A DNA stretch of 64,000 nucleotides from Acidaminobacterium chupaoyuni. Lineage in GTDB: Bacteria > Bacillota > Clostridia > Oscillospirales > Butyricicoccaceae. The stretch is taken from the NCBI GenBank assembly GCA_047936785.1, contig CP176394.1; one strand, written 5' to 3'. Below the pieces are notes generated by a model. It ran no database searches and had not been told where the DNA came from. It saw nothing but the letters and a program-made list of their open reading frames with translations. Below are positions 41,307 to 49,760 of this stretch, piece by piece (position 1 is the stretch's first letter; the number at the start of each line of letters is the position of its first letter). The position numbers and the translations under genes are program-made.

Positions 41307-41577
41307 AATACGAAAATCGGACATCGTGAGATCTGTCAGCGGCCGCGATAAAGGCCGGCTGATGATGGTCCTCGAGCAAGATGCCGAATATCTGCTGCTG
41401 GCCGATGGCCGGCTGCGCAGACTCGAAAGCCCCAAACGCAAAAAGCGCAAACATGTTTCGTTCTTTGCGCAGAGCGACAGCGTTGCCGCCCAGCATTTGC
41501 GCGAGGGCGCGAAATTGTCAAACAGTGATATCCGCAGGGCGATCAATGAAGCAGAATCGCCCGTCAATGCAGAATAA
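41296..41577 (+). CDS. KOW-domain RNA-binding protein (L14e-like)
   Basis: 93 residues with an N-terminal KOW motif (KSDIVRSVSGRDKGRLMMVLEQD, about 7-29). A very basic patch PKRKKRKHVSFF follows, then a helical tail. Homologues sit between map and infA in many Clostridia and resemble archaeal/eukaryotic L14e. It overlaps the end of map by 11 nt. A ribosome-associated role is likely but its exact job is unknown. Confidence 0.85.
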   Translation: MEPEIRKSDIVRSVSGRDKGRLMMVLEQDAEYLLLADGRLRRLESPKRKKRKHVSFFAQSDSVAAQHLREGAKLSNSDIRRAINEAESPVNAE

Positions 41578-41595
41578 CCGAGGAGGTAATTTCGT

Positions 41596-41814
41596 TTGGC
41601 AAAAGAAGATATGATCGAAGTTGAAGGTACCGTTATAGAGGCGTTGCCAAATGCAATGTTCCAGGTAGAGCTGGCAGGCGGCCACCGCGTGCTGGCCCAT
41701 ATCTCGGGCAAGCTGAGGATGAACTTCATCAAAATCCTGCCCGGTGACAAAGTAACCTTAGAAATGTCACCGTATGATCTATCCCGCGGCAGGATCACAT
41801 GGCGATCCAAATAA
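41596..41814 (+). CDS. infA: Translation initiation factor IF-1
   Basis: OB-fold initiation factor of 72 residues: KEDMIEVEGTVIEALPNAMF, then LAHISGKLRMNFIKILPGDKVTLEMSPYDLSRGRI. The start codon is TTG, after AGGAGG, which may limit its level relative to its neighbours. Confidence 0.96.
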   Translation: MAKEDMIEVEGTVIEALPNAMFQVELAGGHRVLAHISGKLRMNFIKILPGDKVTLEMSPYDLSRGRITWRSK

Positions 41815-41860
41815 GCAGCGAAACTGCTGCGTAACAGCCGCAAAACAGGAGGTACAGAAC

Positions 41861-41974
41861 ATGAAAGTGAAACCGTCCGTGAAACCCATCTGCGAAAAGT
41901 GCAAGGTAATCCGCAGAAAAGGCCGTGTAATGGTCATTTGCGAAAACCCCAAGCATAAGCAGAGACAGGGCTAA
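41861..41974 (+). CDS. rpmJ: Ribosomal protein bL36, zinc form
   Basis: 37 residues. Zinc ligands Cys11, Cys14, Cys27 and His32 are all present (MKVKPSVKPICEKCKVI...ICENPKHKQRQG). ATG 41861 follows AGGAGG; longer upstream readings run through infA and are not real. Confidence 0.96.
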   Translation: MKVKPSVKPICEKCKVIRRKGRVMVICENPKHKQRQG

Positions 41975-42006
41975 TCAAGAATAATCATCAGGAGGTGCTG
42001 AAATAA

Positions 42007-42375
42007 ATGGCTCGTATTGCCGGTGTTGACCTTCCCCGTGAAAAAAGAGTGGAAATCGGCCTGACTTATGTCTATGGTATCGGCCGCACTCTTTCCAACG
42101 AGATTTTGGTAAAGACAAACATTAATCCTGACACAAGAGTCAAGGATCTGACAGAAGAAGAAGCCGCAAAGCTGCGCGAAGTGATCGAACACGAATATAT
42201 GGTGGAAGGCGACCTGAGAAGAGAAGTCGCTTTGAACATCAAGCGTTTGGTGGAAATCGGTTCCTATCGCGGTGTAAGACATAGAAAGAGCCTGCCCGTT
42301 CGCGGTCAGCGCACAAAGACCAACGCAAGAACACGCAAAGGCCCGAAAAAGACCATTGCGAATAAGAAGAAGTAA
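42007..42375 (+). CDS. rpsM: Ribosomal protein uS13
   Basis: 30S head protein contacting P-site tRNA; 122 residues. ARIAGVDLPREKRVEIGLTYVYGIG and the basic tail RTKTNARTRKGPKK are diagnostic. Confidence 0.97.
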   Translation: MARIAGVDLPREKRVEIGLTYVYGIGRTLSNEILVKTNINPDTRVKDLTEEEAAKLREVIEHEYMVEGDLRREVALNIKRLVEIGSYRGVRHRKSLPVRGQRTKTNARTRKGPKKTIANKKK

Positions 42376-42389
42376 GGAGGGGACGGAAA

Positions 42390-42800
42390 ATGGCTAAAGC
42401 ACAAGCTGTGAAAAAAGGCGCCGCTGTTTCGAGAAAGCGCCGCGAAAAGAAAAACATCGAGAAAGGTGCCGCTCATATCCGCGCCTCTTTCAACAACACG
42501 ATCGTAACGATTACCGATCTCAACGGCAACGCGTTGTCTTGGGCTTCTTCGGGTGGTCTGGGCTTCCGTGGCTCCAGAAAATCCACACCGTTTGCCGCGC
42601 AGACAGCTGCCGAAACCGCAGCAAAGGCCGCAATGGAACATGGCCTGAAGACCGTGGAAGTTTATGTGAAGGGCCCCGGTTCGGGCCGTGAAGCCGCGAT
42701 CCGCGCTTTGCAGGCCGCCGGTCTGGAAGTTACAATGATCAAGGATGTAACCCCCATTCCTCACAACGGCTGCCGTCCGCCCAAAAGAAGAAGAGTTTAA
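42390..42800 (+). CDS. rpsK: Ribosomal protein uS11
   Basis: 30S platform protein of 136 residues. AHIRASFNNTIVTITDLNGN and the end DVTPIPHNGCRPPKRRRV are typical. Confidence 0.97.
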   Translation: MAKAQAVKKGAAVSRKRREKKNIEKGAAHIRASFNNTIVTITDLNGNALSWASSGGLGFRGSRKSTPFAAQTAAETAAKAAMEHGLKTVEVYVKGPGSGREAAIRALQAAGLEVTMIKDVTPIPHNGCRPPKRRRV

Positions 42801-42815
42801 TCGGAGGTATCATAA

Positions 42816-43442
42816 ATGGCAAGATATACAGACGCAACCTGCCGCCTCTGCCGCAGAGAAGGCGAAAAGCTGTTCCTCAAGGGCGACAGATGCTATTCGG
42901 ATAAATGCTCGCTGGGCCGCCGCGCCTATGCACCCGGCCAGCATGGCCAGGGAAGAAAGAAGCCCTCTGAATATGGCTTGCAGATGCGTGAAAAGCAGAA
43001 GACAAGAAGATATTACGGCATTTTGGAAAGCCAGTTCGAAGGTTATTTCGACATGGCCAACAACCAGAGCGGCATGACAGGCGAAAACCTGCTGCGCATT
43101 CTGGAAAGCCGCCTCGACAATGTGGTTTATCGCGCGGGCTTTGCGATGAGCCGCCCCGAAGCACGCCAGCTGGTGAAGCATTCTCATTTCACCGTTAACG
43201 GCAAAAAAGTCAACATCCCCTCTTATTTGGTAAAAGCCGGCGATGTGATCGCCATTCGCGAAAAGAGCATGAGCCTGGATAAATTCAAGGCAGTGCTGGA
43301 AGCCAACGCATCGAAACCCGCGCTGGCATGGCTGAGCGTTGATCAAACAAAGGGCACAGCAACCGTTGTGAATCTGCCGAGCCGCGAGGAAATCGACCTG
43401 CCCGTTCAGGAACACCTCATCGTCGAGCTGTACTCCAAGTAA
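42816..43442 (+). CDS. rpsD: Ribosomal protein uS4, zinc form
   Basis: Assembly initiator of the 30S body, 208 residues. Cys9, Cys12, Cys26 and Cys31 give an N-terminal zinc knuckle absent from cysteine-free S4 versions. The S4 RNA-binding domain contains SRPEARQLVKHSHFTVNGKKVNIPS. Confidence 0.97.
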   Translation: MARYTDATCRLCRREGEKLFLKGDRCYSDKCSLGRRAYAPGQHGQGRKKPSEYGLQMREKQKTRRYYGILESQFEGYFDMANNQSGMTGENLLRILESRLDNVVYRAGFAMSRPEARQLVKHSHFTVNGKKVNIPSYLVKAGDVIAIREKSMSLDKFKAVLEANASKPALAWLSVDQTKGTATVVNLPSREEIDLPVQEHLIVELYSK

Positions 43443-43499
43443 AATTAGCCCTCATTCATATACACACACACGCGAATATATCATTAGGAGGGTAAATTG

Positions 43500-44447
43500 A
43501 TGATCGCAATAGAAAAGCCCCGCATCGAATGCGCCGAGGCCTATGAAGATGGCTCCTATGGCAAGTTTGTCGTTGAACCTTTGGAACGCGGCTATGGTAC
43601 CACTCTCGGAAATTCCCTTCGCCGCATTCTGCTCTCCTCTTTGCCCGGAACAGCTGTTACCACCATCAAGATCGATGGCGTTCAGCATGAGTTCTCTGCA
43701 ATTCCCGGCGTGAAGGAGGATGTGACGGAGATCGTCCTGAATGTCAAAGGGATTATCGCTAAGCTGCATTGTGAAGGCGAAAAAACCGTTTATATCGAGG
43801 CAAATTGCCCCGGGGTCGTCACAGCAGGCGACATCCGCTGCGATTCCGATGTTGAGATCCTGAATCCCGAACATCCCATCTGCACGCTGATGCCCGACGC
43901 AAAATTCACCATGGAGCTGACCCTCAACCACGGCCGTGGATACGCTTTGGCCGAGCGCAACAAACCCGCTCAGCCTGTGATCGGTCTCATCCCTGTGGAT
44001 TCGCTTTATTCCCCTGTGTATAAAGTGAATTATGTGGTAGAAAATGCTCGCGTGGGCGATATGACAGACTTTGATAAGCTGACGCTGGAAGTTTGGACAG
44101 ATCGCACGATCGCAGCACGCGATGCAGTGTCCCTTGCGGCGAAGATCCTTACAGACCACCTTTCTTTGTTCGTGGATCTCAGCGATGAGATCGGCAGCAA
44201 GACCACAGTGGTGGAAAAGAGCGAGACAACGCAGGATAAAGTGTTTGAGATGACCATCGAGGAACTGGATCTTTCCGTTCGCTCGTTCAATTGCCTCAAA
44301 CGCGCCGGCATCAACACCGTTGCCGACCTTGTCAACACTTCTGAAGAAGACATGATGAAGGTTCGCAACCTGGGCCGCAAGTCACTGGAAGAAGTGATCA
44401 AGAAGCTTGCTGACATGGGCTTGATGCTCAATAAAGGCGATAACTGA
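43500..44447 (+). CDS. rpoA: RNA polymerase alpha subunit
   Basis: 315 residues. The N-terminal dimerisation domain contains FVVEPLERGYGTTLGNSLRRILLSSLPG. The C-terminal domain contains ELDLSVRSFNCLKRAGINTVADL and MMKVRNLGRKSLEEVIKKL, which binds UP elements and activators. A TTG at 43497 precedes the chosen ATG 43500, which suits the AGGAGG spacing. Confidence 0.97.
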   Translation: MIAIEKPRIECAEAYEDGSYGKFVVEPLERGYGTTLGNSLRRILLSSLPGTAVTTIKIDGVQHEFSAIPGVKEDVTEIVLNVKGIIAKLHCEGEKTVYIEANCPGVVTAGDIRCDSDVEILNPEHPICTLMPDAKFTMELTLNHGRGYALAERNKPAQPVIGLIPVDSLYSPVYKVNYVVENARVGDMTDFDKLTLEVWTDRTIAARDAVSLAAKILTDHLSLFVDLSDEIGSKTTVVEKSETTQDKVFEMTIEELDLSVRSFNCLKRAGINTVADLVNTSEEDMMKVRNLGRKSLEEVIKKLADMGLMLNKGDN

Positions 44448-44513
44448 TAAAACACCGCCGGCACAAAGCCAGAGCGGCTTTGTGCCGGAGTAACTCGTAA
44501 GGAGGTAAATGAT

Positions 44514-44855
44514 ATGCCAGGAACCCGCAAACTCGGCAGAACCACAGACCATCGCAAAGCGATGCTGCGCGCTATGGTCACCTATCTGCTGGAGAACGGT
44601 AGAATTGAAACAACCGTGACAAGAGCCAAGGAAGTTAGACCTTTGGCAGAAAAAATGATCACCTTGGGCAAGAAGAACACTCTTGCTTCCAAACGCGCCG
44701 CCTTTGCTTTCATTACAAAGGAAGCCGTTGTGAAAAAGACTTTTGACGAAATCGCGCCGAAGTATGCTGACCGCAACGGTGGCTATACTCGTATTACTCG
44801 CATCGGGCCCAGACGCGGCGACGGTGCTGAAATGGCGATCATTGAACTGATCTAA
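44514..44855 (+). CDS. rplQ: Ribosomal protein bL17
   Basis: Tunnel-exit 50S protein of 113 residues: RKLGRTTDHRKAMLRAMVTYLLENGRIETT at the start, IGPRRGDGAEMAIIEL at the end. It is the last gene of the supercluster; the usual ecfA-truA-rplM-rpsI continuation is absent. Confidence 0.97.
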   Translation: MPGTRKLGRTTDHRKAMLRAMVTYLLENGRIETTVTRAKEVRPLAEKMITLGKKNTLASKRAAFAFITKEAVVKKTFDEIAPKYADRNGGYTRITRIGPRRGDGAEMAIIELI

Positions 44856-44871
44856 GATCAGCTGAGAGCCG

Positions 44872-44920
44872 AAGGGATTGTCCCGAGCATGATGCCATCG
44901 GGACAATCCCTTATTTTTTA
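44872..44920 (+). terminator. Terminator of the ribosomal supercluster
   Basis: Arms 44872-44886 and 44898-44912 form a perfect 15-bp stem followed by a T-rich tail. Confidence 0.92.
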
Positions 44921-45003
44921 TCATGCGAAGAAATTTTGCGGCTTGAAAACAGTCAAACGGGCGGCATGCGGACAGTTTAAAAGAGCCTAAAGGCGCAAAA
45001 ATA

Positions 45004-45065
45004 GGATTTGACGGCCTGAAAAGCGCAAAAATGCGGATTTGACGGCCTGAAAAGCGCAAAACGCG
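45004..45065. repeat. Two-copy 31-bp tandem repeat after rplQ
   Basis: A 27-nt identical stretch, beginning GGATTTGACGGCCTG, lies at 45004-45030 and 45035-45061, period 31. A partial relative (GGCGCAAAAATA) precedes it near 44992. The 380-nt gap 44856-45236 holds otherwise only the terminator and possible -35-like TTGACG boxes inside the repeats. Confidence 0.8.
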
Positions 45066-45236
45066 CATAGATTTTAATAAGGGAGAACAAGCCATCAGCG
45101 CAAGGCGGCTCACAGGCATGGCGGCTTGAAAGACTTTTCAAACATTCCTCATGGAAGAATGCTTGAAAAATCTTTTAGAAAGCATCCCGAACAGAGAGTG
45201 TGAAACAAGGCAAAACGGCAGAAAGGAAGAACCCTT

Positions 45237-45659
45237 ATGGATTTTAAGGAAATGATCGCCCGCGCCAAAGCGGTGGTGGGCCATCGGGAACTGACGGGAA
45301 GAACCAGCGTGGGCAGCGTGGCGGCGGCTTTGCTTTCCGCGAGCGGCGCCATCTATACGGGTATCAATATCGATACCGCCTGTTCCATGGGTTTCTGCGC
45401 GGAACACGCGGCCATTGCCGCCATGGTGACGGCGGGCGAAAGCCATATTATTGCGGCGGTGGCGGTGGATGAACGGGGGAAGATCGTTCCGCCCTGCGGC
45501 CGATGCCGCCAGTTCATGGCCCAGCTGCATGAAGAGAACCATAAAGCCCAGATCATGGTGGCGGAAGATACCGTTGTTACGCTGGATGAGCTGCTGCCGT
45601 GGGATTGGCAGGAAGCCCGCCCGCCCGAGGTTTCCAACACGCGAAAGAAGGAGATCTGA
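45237..45659 (+). CDS. Cytidine/blasticidin deaminase-family protein
   Basis: A zinc deaminase of 140 residues. The active site is CAEHAAI (Cys54, Glu56) and PPCGRCRQ (Cys87, Cys90). The N-terminal part SVGSVAAALLSASGAIYTGINID is CDD-like, and the C-terminal TLDELLPWDW resembles blasticidin-S-type deaminases. The usual FE stretch of housekeeping Cdd (N-x-E) is reduced, so the substrate may not be cytidine. Its TGA overlaps the ATG of the next gene. Confidence 0.83.
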   Translation: MDFKEMIARAKAVVGHRELTGRTSVGSVAAALLSASGAIYTGINIDTACSMGFCAEHAAIAAMVTAGESHIIAAVAVDERGKIVPPCGRCRQFMAQLHEENHKAQIMVAEDTVVTLDELLPWDWQEARPPEVSNTRKKEI

Positions 45660-46474
45660 TGGCAGAGAAAGAAAATTTCTGGCAGCTTTTGAATGGGGAA
45701 ACGCTGGCCGAAAGCTTTGTCACCGATTGCGCCGCCTGCGTAGGCATCTGCTGCACAGCGCTGTATTTCGCCAAGGAGGAAGGGTTTCCCATCGATAAAA
45801 TGGCGGGGGAACCTTGCAAATATCTGCAGAAAGACCACCGATGCAGCGTTCACGCCGATCTGATGAAAAAGGGGTTTCACGGCTGCGTGAACTTCGATTG
45901 TATGGGGGCGGGGCAGCTGGCCGCCCAAAAAGCGAAAAATGAAGGCATCACCGCGCCCAAAACGATGTATGACTGCTTTTTCACGCTGATGCAGCTGCGG
46001 CTGGCGCTGTTTTTTCTGTGGCAGGCCCGGCTGGCGTGTTCTTCGGGATCGCTGGAAGAGCAGATCCGCTGCGCCGTGGAAGAAAACGCCCGGCTCACAT
46101 CGATGGCATGTGAAGAACTGGCGCGGCTGGATGCCCATGGTTATCACCAAAAGCTGACGCCGCTTCTGGCCGCGGCATGGCAGGCGGGCGCCGCCTTTTT
46201 GGGCGCAGAACCCACCGCCGCCCCCAAAGATCTGGTGGGCAAAAAACCGCAGGCGACGCGGGGCGCCGATTTCAGCGGCAGTCTGCTTTTGGGCGCATCG
46301 CTGAAAAACCGCGATCTTTGCGGCGCCAATTTTCTGGCGGCCGATCTGCGGGGCGCCGATCTATGCGGGGCAGACCTGAGCCACAGCTTTTATCTGACCC
46401 GGGGGCAGGTGCAAAGCGCCCGAACCGACGAAAAAACAAAGCTTCCGCTTTATCTGCGGCAGTTCGGGGCATAA
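45659..46474 (+). CDS. Cys-rich N-terminal plus pentapeptide-repeat protein
   Basis: 271 residues with no signal peptide. The first ~85 residues are Cys-rich, with CAACVGICC, CKYL, HRCSVH and GCVNFDCMG, suggesting a bound metal or Fe-S cluster. The last ~60 carry about nine pentapeptide units (GADFS, GASLK, CGANF, LAADL, RGADL, CGADL), which build a right-handed beta-helix. It is coupled to the deaminase by ATGA. The role is unknown. Confidence 0.82.
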   Translation: MAEKENFWQLLNGETLAESFVTDCAACVGICCTALYFAKEEGFPIDKMAGEPCKYLQKDHRCSVHADLMKKGFHGCVNFDCMGAGQLAAQKAKNEGITAPKTMYDCFFTLMQLRLALFFLWQARLACSSGSLEEQIRCAVEENARLTSMACEELARLDAHGYHQKLTPLLAAAWQAGAAFLGAEPTAAPKDLVGKKPQATRGADFSGSLLLGASLKNRDLCGANFLAADLRGADLCGADLSHSFYLTRGQVQSARTDEKTKLPLYLRQFGA

Positions 46475-46518
46475 AAACCGCCGAGGCCGTTTAAACCAAA
46501 AAATAAGGAGAAAAAACA

Positions 46519-47004
46519 ATGAGCCGCCAAGAAGTTTCTTTCCGTTTCGCCCAAAAAGAAGATGTGCCGCTGATCCTTTCTTTCATCCGCCAGCTGGCGG
46601 TCTATGAAAAAATGGAAGATCAGGTGGTGGCCACCGAAAGCCTTTTGGAACAGTGGATCTTTGAAGAAAAAAAGGCCGAGGTGCTGCTGGCCGTGGCCGA
46701 GGGGAAAGAAGTGGGCTTCGCCTTGTTTTTCCATAATTTTTCCACCTTTCTGGGCCGCGCCGGCCTTTATTTAGAAGATCTTTATGTGATGCCGCAATAT
46801 CGCAAAAAGGGCTATGGCAAAGCCATTTTGAAAAAACTGGCGCAGATCGCGGTGGAGCGCGGCTGCGGCCGGCTGGAATGGTGGTGCCTGGATTGGAACA
46901 AGCCAAGCATCGATTTTTATTTATCGCTGGGCGCCGAACCCATGAACGGGTGGACGGTATACCGCATCGCGGGGCAGGCGCTGGCGGATTTCGGGCAGGC
47001 ATAA
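46519..47004 (+). CDS. GNAT acetyltransferase, diamine (SSAT)-like
   Basis: 161 residues. The acetyl-CoA motif PQYRKKGYGKAILKKL is clear. The stretch ALFFHNFSTFLGRAGLYLEDLYV closely follows the spermidine/spermine acetyltransferase pattern, so a polyamine or diamine is the likely acceptor (inference). It starts 44 nt after the pentapeptide gene with AAGGAG and ends before a strong terminator, so it may share that transcript. Confidence 0.85.
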   Translation: MSRQEVSFRFAQKEDVPLILSFIRQLAVYEKMEDQVVATESLLEQWIFEEKKAEVLLAVAEGKEVGFALFFHNFSTFLGRAGLYLEDLYVMPQYRKKGYGKAILKKLAQIAVERGCGRLEWWCLDWNKPSIDFYLSLGAEPMNGWTVYRIAGQALADFGQA

Positions 47005-47047
47005 CGCGCTGAACCGGGCAGAACCGGTGGGCGGCCGAAGCAAAAAA

Positions 47048-47097
47048 GGGGGGCTGAGCAAATGCCGCAGCATTTGCTCAGCCCCCCATCGGATTTT
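47048..47097. terminator. Strong bidirectional terminator between acetyltransferase and iadA
   Basis: Perfect 17-bp arms at 47048-47064 and 47071-47087 with an A run before and T run after; it serves the two convergent units. Confidence 0.92.
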
Positions 47098-47146
47098 TTG
47101 GCGCGGTCAAACAAGATCGTTTGCCCCGCGGCAATGCTCTGAAAAA

Positions 47147-48307
47147 TTATGCTTCAAAAGTGCCGCGCATTTTCAGCTCGCCGTCGCGCAGGGCGAGCTT
47201 GCCCATGGCGATGACATCGGTGATTTGCAGCGCGCTGTCAAAGGCCACCAGATCGGCATCGGCGCCCTCTTTCAAACATCCCTTCACGCCTTCTTTGCCC
47301 AGCCGCTTGGCGGGGGAGGTGGTGAGGGTGCGCAGCAGCTCTTCCAAAGGCAGATGCAGCTTCTGAACGCCCTTGCGCACTTCGCACATCAGCACCATGG
47401 GGCTGACATAGGTCAGGCCGATGCAGCGGCCTGTTTCATCAAAACGGGGCTGGCTGCCGTTGCCGTCGGAACTGAGGGAAACATGGTCGAGATCCACGCC
47501 TTTTTCGATGCAATAGGCCAGCAGATCGGCGGCGCTGGGCTTTTCGCTTTCGCCGTCGCTGGCGGTGAGATCGAAATTGCCGCCCATATTGGCCAGCTTG
47601 ATGGCTTCATCCAGCAGGGCATAATTGCGCCCCACATGGGTGGGCAAAAAGGTTTCCACCGGCACATCGCTGCGCTTGAGCGCTTCAAAGATCGGGTCAA
47701 GCTTGCCTTCGCGCACGCCGGTATGGATGGTGAGCAGGCCGGCTTTTCCGCTGAGCATGCCGCCCATGTTCACATCGCTGGCAAGGCGGGTCAGTTCATC
47801 CACAGTGATGGTGGAGCTGCGGTGGTCGCTCATGGCCAGCTTGCAGCCGATGATCTTATCGATCACCATGATATCTTTCAGCACGCTGTCGGTGAGGGTG
47901 GGCGAGGGATATTGATAAGCGCCCGTGAGCATATAGGTGGTGATGCCTTCGGTTTCAAGCGCTGTCAGCTTGCCCAGCAGGTTGATGAGGCTGCGCGAAG
48001 TGCCGTCTGTGCCCAGCAGGCCCAAAACGGTGGTCACGCCGTTGCGGATGAGTTCGCTGAGGTTCAGCTCGGGGGTGCGGCTGTGGTAACCCTGCTCGCC
48101 GCCGCCGCCCGTCACATGCACATGGATATCGATCAGGCCGGGGGCCACGATCTTGCCGCCCATATCCAGCACTTCCACGCCGTCTAACCCGGCGTAGCCT
48201 TCGATTTTTTCGGCGATTTTCATGATCTTCGAATCGGCGATCAGAATTTCGCGCATTCCCAGATGCTTGGGGGCATAAACATCGCAATTCTTCAAAAGTT
48301 TCAGCAT
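47147..48307 (-). CDS. iadA: Beta-aspartyl (isoaspartyl) dipeptidase
   Basis: Zinc amidohydrolase of 386 residues that splits isoaspartyl dipeptides from damaged proteins. Metal motifs: DIHVHVTGGGGE (HxH) near residue 60, HTGV and PTHVGRN for the later histidines, and SSDGNGS with the catalytic Asp. It keeps NGVTTVLGLLGTDGTSRS, characteristic of IadA. It follows the FAD oxidoreductase by 15 nt, so both are in one operon; the functional link is unclear. Confidence 0.92.
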   Translation of the reverse strand: MLKLLKNCDVYAPKHLGMREILIADSKIMKIAEKIEGYAGLDGVEVLDMGGKIVAPGLIDIHVHVTGGGGEQGYHSRTPELNLSELIRNGVTTVLGLLGTDGTSRSLINLLGKLTALETEGITTYMLTGAYQYPSPTLTDSVLKDIMVIDKIIGCKLAMSDHRSSTITVDELTRLASDVNMGGMLSGKAGLLTIHTGVREGKLDPIFEALKRSDVPVETFLPTHVGRNYALLDEAIKLANMGGNFDLTASDGESEKPSAADLLAYCIEKGVDLDHVSLSSDGNGSQPRFDETGRCIGLTYVSPMVLMCEVRKGVQKLHLPLEELLRTLTTSPAKRLGKEGVKGCLKEGADADLVAFDSALQITDVIAMGKLALRDGELKMRGTFEA

Positions 48308-48322
48308 GACGGTTCCTCTTTT

Positions 48323-49693
48323 CTATGATTTCAAAATCAGGTCGGCCACATACATGCCGTTGGCCGCGGCCTGGCTCAGCGAACGGGTGACGCCGGCGCC
48401 GTCGCCGATGGCATAAATATCTTTGCAGCCCGCCAGAACGAAGTTTTCCATCTCGGGCCGCGCGGAATAATATTTGCATTCGATGCCGTAAAGCAAAGTA
48501 TCATAATTGGCGGTGCCCGGGGCCACCTGATCCAGCGCGTGCAGCATTTCGATGATGTTATCCAGCTGGCGTTTGGGCAGGCAAAGGCTCAGATCGCCGG
48601 CGGTGGCTTCCAGGGTGGGGTTCACGGTGCCCTGGCGGATGCGCTTTTCATCGCTGCGGCGGCCGATCTCTAAATCGCCCAGACGCTGAACGATCACGCC
48701 GCCATCCGAAAGCAGGTTGGCGAGCCCCGCCACATGGCGGGCATAATCGATGGGGCGCTTGAAGGGCGCGGTGAAACGCATGGTGGAAAGCAGGGCGAAA
48801 TTGCTGTTTTGGGTTTTGCGGTGTTCTTCGCGATAGGAATGGCCGTTGACGGTGAACACGCCGTCGGTGTTTTCCATCACCACATTGCCGCGTTCGTTGA
48901 AGCAGAACATGCGGCAAAGATCGCCATAGCCCCGGGTGCGATAGCTGATCTTGGGTTCATAGATCACTTTGGAAAAATGCTCCCAGATCATCGAGGGCAG
49001 TTCCACGCGAACGCCGATATCCACCTGATTGTTCTGCAGGGGCACCTTGTTTTCGAGGCACCATTCGCTGAAGAATTTGCTGCCCGCGCGGCCCACGGCA
49101 AACACGATCACATCGGCCGAAACGGTGTGTTCGGCGCTGTTTTCCACATAGGTGAGGGTGTGCGCCGCCTTATCCACGGCGATGACATTGCAGCCGGGAT
49201 GGATCTCGCAATGCTGCCCCAGGGCCTCGATCAGCTTGCGCATGGTTTCAAAATTGCTGTCGGTGCCCAGATGCTTCAGCTGGGCCTGGGCCATATGCAG
49301 GTCATATTGCAGGCAGAGACGCTTGAGATCGTTAGAGGGCATATAGCGTTCGGTGGTGGCGCCGAATTTCACCAGCACCTTGTCGGCTTTTTCAATATAT
49401 TCGATCACGGTGCGGTCGGGCAGAAATTCGGGCAGCCAGCCGCCGTATTCGGTGGAGATCACATATTTGCCATCGGAAAAAGCGCCCGCGCCGGCCATGC
49501 CCTCGGTGATCGAGCAGATGGGGCAGCTGATGCAGGATTTGCTTTTGCCCGCCACAATGGGGCAGACACGCTTTTCCAGGGGATAGCCTTTTTCAAAAAT
49601 AGCGATTTTCAAACCGGGGTTTTCTTCCAGCAGGTGATAGGCCGTCATCAGGCCGCCGATCCCGCCGCCGATAATTGCTACATCGTAATTCAT
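48323..49693 (-). CDS. FAD-dependent oxidoreductase, COG2509-like
   Basis: Soluble flavoprotein of 456 residues. The FAD-binding motif GGGIGGLMTAYHL is at the N-terminus, and a Cys-rich loop CPIVAGKSKSCISCPICS is followed by GAGAFSDGKY. The C-terminal GDGAGVTRSLSQAAANG closes the FAD site. This pattern matches uncharacterised FAD-dependent dehydrogenases (COG2509). The frame is open to 49939, but ATG 49693 follows GGAAAGG and starts the Rossmann fold. Cys residues may be redox active or hold Fe-S. Confidence 0.87.
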   Translation of the reverse strand: MNYDVAIIGGGIGGLMTAYHLLEENPGLKIAIFEKGYPLEKRVCPIVAGKSKSCISCPICSITEGMAGAGAFSDGKYVISTEYGGWLPEFLPDRTVIEYIEKADKVLVKFGATTERYMPSNDLKRLCLQYDLHMAQAQLKHLGTDSNFETMRKLIEALGQHCEIHPGCNVIAVDKAAHTLTYVENSAEHTVSADVIVFAVGRAGSKFFSEWCLENKVPLQNNQVDIGVRVELPSMIWEHFSKVIYEPKISYRTRGYGDLCRMFCFNERGNVVMENTDGVFTVNGHSYREEHRKTQNSNFALLSTMRFTAPFKRPIDYARHVAGLANLLSDGGVIVQRLGDLEIGRRSDEKRIRQGTVNPTLEATAGDLSLCLPKRQLDNIIEMLHALDQVAPGTANYDTLLYGIECKYYSARPEMENFVLAGCKDIYAIGDGAGVTRSLSQAAANGMYVADLILKS

Positions 49694-49760
49694 AAAGTCA
49701 GCCTTTCCGAAAAATCTTTTTTCGTTCTGAACTTGAGGGTCAGCCCCCCATGCGGTTTTC

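Noticed and set aside
44856..45236. tRNA or small RNA gene in the gap after rplQ
   Set aside because: No acceptor stem or T-loop sequence is seen; only a terminator and a short tandem repeat are present.
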